16,659 bases of DNA from contig JAEZKX010000228.1 in assembly GCA_023436025.1 (NCBI GenBank), forward strand, positions 1-16,659, read 5' to 3'. Under the pieces are notes generated by a model. That model worked only from the letters and a program-made list of their open reading frames with translations, had not been told where the DNA came from and did no database searches. The translations under genes and the position numbers were made by a program. Positions 12,996-16,659 of the stretch are shown here, in pieces; the stretch's first letter is position 1, and the number at the start of each line of letters is the position of its first letter. This stretch comes from Pseudomonadota bacterium. GTDB taxonomy: Bacteria; Pseudomonadota; Gammaproteobacteria; Burkholderiales; Burkholderiaceae_C.

Positions 12996-14254
12996 TGCAT
13001 GCGCTCCCCGGTGCGGCGGCGGTACACGACGTCGAACACCACGGCGACGATCAGCACCTGTCCGATGATCACCATGCGGTGGCCGATGCTGATGTCCAGC
13101 AGCAGCAGCCCGCTTTCCAGGAACTGGATCACCAGCGCACCGAGCACCGTGCCCAGCACCGTGCCGCTGCCGCCCGACAGCGCGATGCCGCCGATCACGG
13201 CGGCGGCGATCGCATAGAGCTCCATGCCGGTACCGAGCGAGTTGGTGCCCGCGTTGAGACGCGACACCGCGACGATGGCCGCGACCGCGACGGCCGTGCC
13301 CAGCAGCAGGAAGCTTTTGAGCATCACCCATTTCACCGGGATGCCCACCAGTGCCGCTGCCTCCGGGTTGCCGCCGATCGCATACACCGAACGGCCGAAG
13401 CTGGTGCGGTTGACGAGGAAGGCGATCACGCCCACCACCGCCGCCCAGATCAGGACGGGGATGGGAATGCCCTGCGGCGCGGCCTTGCTGGGAATGCGGT
13501 AGGCACTCATGGCGGCGACGAAACCGAGGATCACGATGGCGAAGAAGGCCGTGTAGGCGAGGTCCAGTGCCAGCGGCCGCGGCGCGAAGCCGTGCCGCGC
13601 GGCCATGCGGCGGCGCTGCGCGGTGCGCCAGGCCAGCCAGGCGCACGCCAGCAGGCCGAGGAGCCAGCTGGCGGTGACGCCGATCGCGCCGTCGAGGCCG
13701 CCGCCGATCAGCAGGAAGGTCTCGTCGGTGACCGGCTGGGTGCGGCCGTCGGCGATGAGGAAGGCGACGCCGCGGAAGGTGACCAGCCCGCCCAGCGTCA
13801 CCACGAACGAGGGCACGCCCAGGTAGGCGGTCAGCCAGCCCTGGTACAGCGCGATCGCCAGCGCCACCGCCCAGCCGGCCAGGCAGGCCCAGGCCCAGTG
13901 CCAGCCCTGGGTGTAGATCAGCCACGCCACCAGCACGCCCACCGTCGCGAGCACCGAGCCGACCGAGAGGTCGATCTGCCGCTGCACGATCACCAGCGCG
14001 ATCGCGGCGGCGACGATGCCCACCACCGCGGATTGCTGCGCGATGTTGTAGAGGTTCTCCGGCGTGAGGAAGTTGCCGGTGGCCACCTGGAAGGCGACGC
14101 CCATGGCGGCCAGCACCGCCGCCATGATCGCCAGCCGCAGGTCGAGCGAACTGATGTGCAGGCGCTCACGCAGGGGTTGCGTGGCCGGCGCCGCGCCTGC
14201 TTCCCGCGCCAGGGGCGCCGTCGCCTCCTGCGCTTCCATGCTGCTGCGCGTCAC
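12992..14254 (-). CDS. xylH: Sugar ABC transporter permease, XylH-like
   Basis: A 420-residue inner-membrane permease of the ribose/xylose (carbohydrate uptake 2) family. Marks are IDLSVGS at 94-100, GVPSFVVTLGGLVTFRGVAFLIADG, the EAA-type loop FGRSVYAIGGNPEAAALVGI contacting the ATPase, and YAIAAAVIGGIALSGGSGTVLGTVLGALV. The extra basic cytoplasmic loop in mid-protein (TAQRRRMAARHGF) followed by another hydrophobic segment is typical of XylH and lengthens it relative to RbsC. GTG 14254, 3 bp after the binding-protein stop, is the longest start; ATG 14239 is an alternative without a good ribosome binding site. The gene lies between the XylF-like and ATPase genes, forming one transporter. Xylose specificity is suggested by family resemblance only; related systems carry fructose, arabinose or other pentoses. 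Confidence 0.92.
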   Translation of the reverse strand: MTRSSMEAQEATAPLAREAGAAPATQPLRERLHISSLDLRLAIMAAVLAAMGVAFQVATGNFLTPENLYNIAQQSAVVGIVAAAIALVIVQRQIDLSVGSVLATVGVLVAWLIYTQGWHWAWACLAGWAVALAIALYQGWLTAYLGVPSFVVTLGGLVTFRGVAFLIADGRTQPVTDETFLLIGGGLDGAIGVTASWLLGLLACAWLAWRTAQRRRMAARHGFAPRPLALDLAYTAFFAIVILGFVAAMSAYRIPSKAAPQGIPIPVLIWAAVVGVIAFLVNRTSFGRSVYAIGGNPEAAALVGIPVKWVMLKSFLLLGTAVAVAAIVAVSRLNAGTNSLGTGMELYAIAAAVIGGIALSGGSGTVLGTVLGALVIQFLESGLLLLDISIGHRMVIIGQVLIVAVVFDVVYRRRTGERMQ

Positions 14255-14257
14255 CCG

Positions 14258-15283
14258 CTACTTGCAGGCCGCGGGACCGCTGGCCTTGTCGACGCCGCGG
14301 CAGGCCGCCTCCTTGGAGATCCAGCCGGCCCGGATCACCGTGTCCAGCTTGTCGGCCGTGACCGCGACGGGCTTGAGCAGGATGGCATTGAGCTTCACCT
14401 TGCGCTCCCCGCCGTCGAAGGTCGTGGCATTGGGCACCTTCTGGCCCTTGGCCAGCGCCACCGCGACCGATGCCGCCTCGCGGCCGAGCTCGCGTGCGTC
14501 CTTCCACACGGACACGGTCTGCGTGCCGAGCGCCACGCGGTTGAGCGCCGCATGGTCGCCGTCCTGGCCGGACACCGGCACGCCCTTGAGGCCGCGCGCC
14601 GACAGCGCCGCCACCACGCCGCCGGCGGTGCCGTCGTTGGAGGCGACCACCGCGTCGACCTTGTTGCCGGACTTGGAGAGGATCTGCTCCATGTTGCGCT
14701 GCGCGACTTCGGGCTTCCAGCCGTCGGTGTACTCCTCGCCCACGATCTTGATGTCGCCCTTCCTGATCGCATCGGCCAGCACTTCCTGCTGGCCTTCGCG
14801 CAGCAGGTTGGCGTTGGGATCGGTGGGAGAGCCCTTGATCATGGCGTAGTTGCCCTTGGGTCGGGCGGCCAGGACGGCGCGTGCCTGCAGGCGGCCGACT
14901 TCCTTGTTGTCGAAGGAGATGTAGAAGACCTCGGGCGACTCGATCAGGCGGTCGTAGGCGACCACGGGAATGCCGCGCGCCTTGGCCTTGGCCAGCGCCG
15001 GGGCGATGGCGTCCTTGTCGTAGGCCAGGAGGATGAGCACCTTGGCGCCCTTGTTGATGAGGCCCTCGACGTCGGCGATTTGCTTTTCCGCCGAGCCATT
15101 GGCGTCGGCGCTGACGTAGCTCGCGCCCAGCTTGGCGAGCTGGTCCTTGATGGCCTTTTCGTCGGTCTTCCAGCGCTCCTCCTGGAAGTTGGACCAGCTG
15201 ACGCCGACGACCTGGGCGACCACGGTCGAACACGCGCCGGCGGCGAGCGCTGCTGCAAGCAGGAACTTGTACTGCGTCTTCAT
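14258..15283 (-). CDS. xylF: Sugar ABC transporter substrate-binding protein, XylF-like
   Basis: A 341-residue periplasmic binding protein of the pentose-binding type 1 fold. It follows E. coli XylF as I recall it: QEERWKTDEKAI near the mature N-terminus, GLINKGAKVLILLAYD, VVAYDRLIESPEVFYISFDNKEVG (the XylF YDRMI...FYISFDN region, given here in pieces), KGSPTDPNANLLREGQ, KVDAVVASNDGTAGG, and VSGQDGDHAALNRVALGTQT. The signal peptide is MKTQYKFLLAAALAAGA...; cleavage near VVAQ is likely, and Cys18 does not sit in a good lipobox. Two cysteines close to the C-terminus (328 and 340) could form a disulfide. ATG 15283 is chosen because AAGGAGA lies 6 bp upstream; the longer open frame is chance. It is the first gene of the XylF-XylH-ATPase unit. 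The exact sugar is unproven. Confidence 0.92.
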   Translation of the reverse strand: MKTQYKFLLAAALAAGACSTVVAQVVGVSWSNFQEERWKTDEKAIKDQLAKLGASYVSADANGSAEKQIADVEGLINKGAKVLILLAYDKDAIAPALAKAKARGIPVVAYDRLIESPEVFYISFDNKEVGRLQARAVLAARPKGNYAMIKGSPTDPNANLLREGQQEVLADAIRKGDIKIVGEEYTDGWKPEVAQRNMEQILSKSGNKVDAVVASNDGTAGGVVAALSARGLKGVPVSGQDGDHAALNRVALGTQTVSVWKDARELGREAASVAVALAKGQKVPNATTFDGGERKVKLNAILLKPVAVTADKLDTVIRAGWISKEAACRGVDKASGPAACK

Positions 15284-15395
15284 GCTGTCTCCTTCAGGGT
15301 GGTTGGACACGGCCTCGGGCGAAGCGGTGCGGGGGTGGTGGCGGGGCGTCTCGTTGCCGGCTCGGAGGGCTGGGGGAGCGCCATTCCAGCACCTT

Positions 15396-15420
15396 TCTTC
15401 CCGTGCGAAAAGCGGGGAGA
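15396..15420. other. Stem-loop in the inter-transporter gap
   Basis: TCTTCCCG (15396-15403) pairs with CGGGGAGA (15413-15420) over 8 bp, with one position that is G-U in one transcript direction, around a 9-nt loop. On the minus strand, the direction of transcription here, the stem is followed by AAAGGT rather than a T-run. It is therefore not a canonical terminator. An mRNA processing or attenuating structure, or a repeat unit, is possible. Confidence 0.35.
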
Positions 15421-15460
15421 GCCCGTGTAGGCAATCCCCTGAAGGGACAGGCGGCCGATG

Positions 15461-15477
15461 GCCGGGGAAATCCCGGC
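15461..15477. other. Perfect GC stem-loop in the inter-transporter gap
   Basis: GCCGGG (15461-15466) and CCCGGC (15472-15477) form a perfect 6-bp stem with the 5-nt loop GAAAT. It lies 90 bp past the end of the YjfF-like permease gene on the transcribed minus strand. Without a T-run it could reduce read-through or protect the upstream message. Confidence 0.45.
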
Positions 15478-15566
15478 GCAACCATCCGGCGAGCGCCATT
15501 GCCGCTTCGACGGCGCGGGCCGCCGATCGGGTGCGCCACGGGTCATGACATGGATGAGCGATCCCA

Positions 15567-16655
15567 TCAGCGGTTGCCCCGCCCTGCCTCGAACATTCGC
15601 TGCAGCAGGCAGAACACGAACAGCAGCGCACCGATGGCGATGCGCGTCCACCAGGAGCTGAGGGTGCCGTCGAACATGATCAGCGTCTGGATGATCCCCA
15701 GGAGCAGCACACCGAACAGGGTGCCGGCCACGTAGCCGACGCCGCCGGTCAGCAGCGTGCCGCCGATGACCACCGCGGCGATCGCGTCGAGCTCCAGTCC
15801 CGTGGCGTGCAGTCCGTAGCCGGAGAGCATGTAGAACGCGAAGACCACCCCGGCCAGGGCGGAGCAGAAGCCGCTGAGCGCGTACACGCCGACGAGGGTG
15901 GAATGCACGGGCAGCCCCATCAGCAGGGCCGAGTGCGCGTTGCCGCCGATGGCATAGACGGTGCGGCCGAACTGCGTGTAGTGGGCCAGCCAGATCCCGG
16001 CGGCCACCGTCGCCAGGGCAATCACCGCGCCGACCGACAGCGAGGCGTCTGCCACGATCGGAATGCGCAGCTGCGAGACCTCGGAGAAGAAGGCGTTGGT
16101 GATCGGCACCGAGTCGATGCTGATCAGGTAGCACAGGCCCCGCGCCAGGAACATGCCCGCCAGCGTGACGATGAAGGGCTGCAGGCGGAAGCGCTCGATC
16201 AGCAGCCCCATGCCGCCGCCGAAGGCGGCCCCCATTGCCAGCACCAACGGGATGACCACGCCGGCCGGCAGCTGGTGGCGCTCCAGCAGCGCGGCGCAGA
16301 CCATGGTGGTCAGCGCGATGACGGCGCCCACCGACAGGTCGATGCCGCCGGAAAGGATCACGAAGGTCATGCCCACGGCCGCGATGCACAGGAAGGCGTT
16401 GTCGATCAGCAGGTTGAGGAACACCTGCGCCGAGAAGAAGCCGGGGTAGGCGAAGGAACCGTAGCCCGCCAGTCCGGCAAACAGCGCGATGGTGACCAGC
16501 AGCGGCACGACCTTGGGGTCCAGCCGCGCCGGTCGGCCGAGCGCCGTCGCGGGCTGCGGCGCGGCCGCCGGTTGGTTGGGCGCAGGCGACCGCGGCGTCA
16601 TCGCCGGGCGTTCAGCCGCCACCGGTTCGCTGCGGGCCTGCATGCGGGCGCTCAT
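15567..16655 (-). CDS. yjfF: Sugar ABC transporter permease, YjfF-like
   Basis: A 362-residue inner-membrane permease closest, from memory, to E. coli YjfF, the second permease of the galactofuranose transporter YtfQ-YtfRT-YjfF. Marks shared with it are IDNAFLCIAAVGMTFVILSG followed by GIDLSVG, LQPFIVTLAGMFLARGLCYL, FGRTVYAIGGNAHSALLMGL, ELDAIAAVVIGGTLLTGGVG and the C-terminal FDGTLSSWWTRIAIGALLF. The first 45 or so residues are a Pro/Ala-rich extension absent from E. coli YjfF, so a start inside (for example Met19, base 16601) is possible. ATG 16655 overlaps a potential upstream TGA (ATGA), as expected if a permease gene precedes it beyond the right edge. It is probably the last gene of its own operon and distinct from the XylF-XylH system downstream. 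Confidence 0.91.
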   Translation of the reverse strand: MSARMQARSEPVAAERPAMTPRSPAPNQPAAAPQPATALGRPARLDPKVVPLLVTIALFAGLAGYGSFAYPGFFSAQVFLNLLIDNAFLCIAAVGMTFVILSGGIDLSVGAVIALTTMVCAALLERHQLPAGVVIPLVLAMGAAFGGGMGLLIERFRLQPFIVTLAGMFLARGLCYLISIDSVPITNAFFSEVSQLRIPIVADASLSVGAVIALATVAAGIWLAHYTQFGRTVYAIGGNAHSALLMGLPVHSTLVGVYALSGFCSALAGVVFAFYMLSGYGLHATGLELDAIAAVVIGGTLLTGGVGYVAGTLFGVLLLGIIQTLIMFDGTLSSWWTRIAIGALLFVFCLLQRMFEAGRGNR

Positions 16656-16659
16656 GCGA

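Larger units (their letters stand above)
15284..15566. other. Intergenic stretch between the two ABC systems
   Basis: This 283-bp gap between the YjfF-like permease and the XylF-like gene carries no supported gene. It has several stem-loops (listed separately) and the small dyad TCCC-N5-GGGA at 15435-15447. No AT-rich promoter-like segment was found before the XylF-like gene, so either its promoter is unorthodox or the gene is read from the upstream operon. Confidence 0.5.

Noticed and set aside
13079..15430. A 783-codon plus-strand open frame antisense to the XylH-like and XylF-like genes
   Set aside because: It is rich in Gly, Arg, His, Asp and Gln with no domain pattern, runs opposite to two well-recognised genes and reflects the scarcity of stop codons in high-GC DNA.
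1..16659. CRISPR arrays, insertion sequences, phage genes or toxin-antitoxin pairs
   Set aside because: No regularly spaced repeats, transposase motifs, phage structural genes or small paired toxin-like frames were recognised on either strand.

Overview
The window is GC-rich (by eye about two thirds G+C) and looks like chromosomal DNA of a betaproteobacterium of the order Burkholderiales, most likely a Comamonadaceae member (Variovorax/Ramlibacter-like). The main reasons are two Bug-type solute-binding proteins, the catabolic gene repertoire with IclR and AraC regulators, and a hemW followed by tRNA-Ser. No taxonomic marker is complete enough to fix the genus.

Layout, left to right. (1) 1-1169: the 3' part of hemW, then a tRNA-Ser(UGA). 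(2) 1170-1539: no intact gene. It holds a GC hairpin, a TGCGC pentanucleotide tandem repeat and the C-terminal tail of a lost zinc-type alcohol dehydrogenase. (3) 1540-4926: a curA-like NADPH oxidoreductase and a NepI-like MFS exporter on the minus strand, diverging from an AraC-family regulator on the plus strand. (4) 5008-5439: a small membrane protein of unknown function. (5) 5712-11319, all minus strand: a six-gene catabolic cluster in transcription order Bug receptor - RraA-type aldolase - D-2-hydroxyacid dehydrogenase - Bug receptor - LigI-like amidohydrolase - SMP-30-type lactonase. It diverges from an IclR regulator (11426-12181). (6) 12222-16655, minus strand: sugar ABC transport. A YjfF-like permease, probably the tail of a ytfQRT-yjfF-type operon running off the right edge, is followed by a XylF-like binding protein, a XylH-like permease and a short single-domain ATPase.

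How the genes may work together. The six-gene cluster has tight spacing (an 11-bp gap, a 20-bp gap and a 4-bp GTGA overlap), its own regulator and a plausible divergent promoter. It is the most interesting part of the window. The amidohydrolase carries His31, His33, His180 and Asp248, which as I recall are the catalytic residues and numbering of 2-pyrone-4,6-dicarboxylate hydrolase (LigI). It shares the cluster with an RraA/LigK-type aldolase, a second lactonase family and a D-2-hydroxyacid dehydrogenase. Together these suggest catabolism of a lactone or pyrone carboxylic acid through a 4-hydroxy-2-oxo acid to pyruvate-level products. The substrate is unknown and no ring-cleavage enzyme, hydratase or TctA/TctB membrane component is present here. 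All assignments are by reading the sequence and recalled family features; no database search was run.
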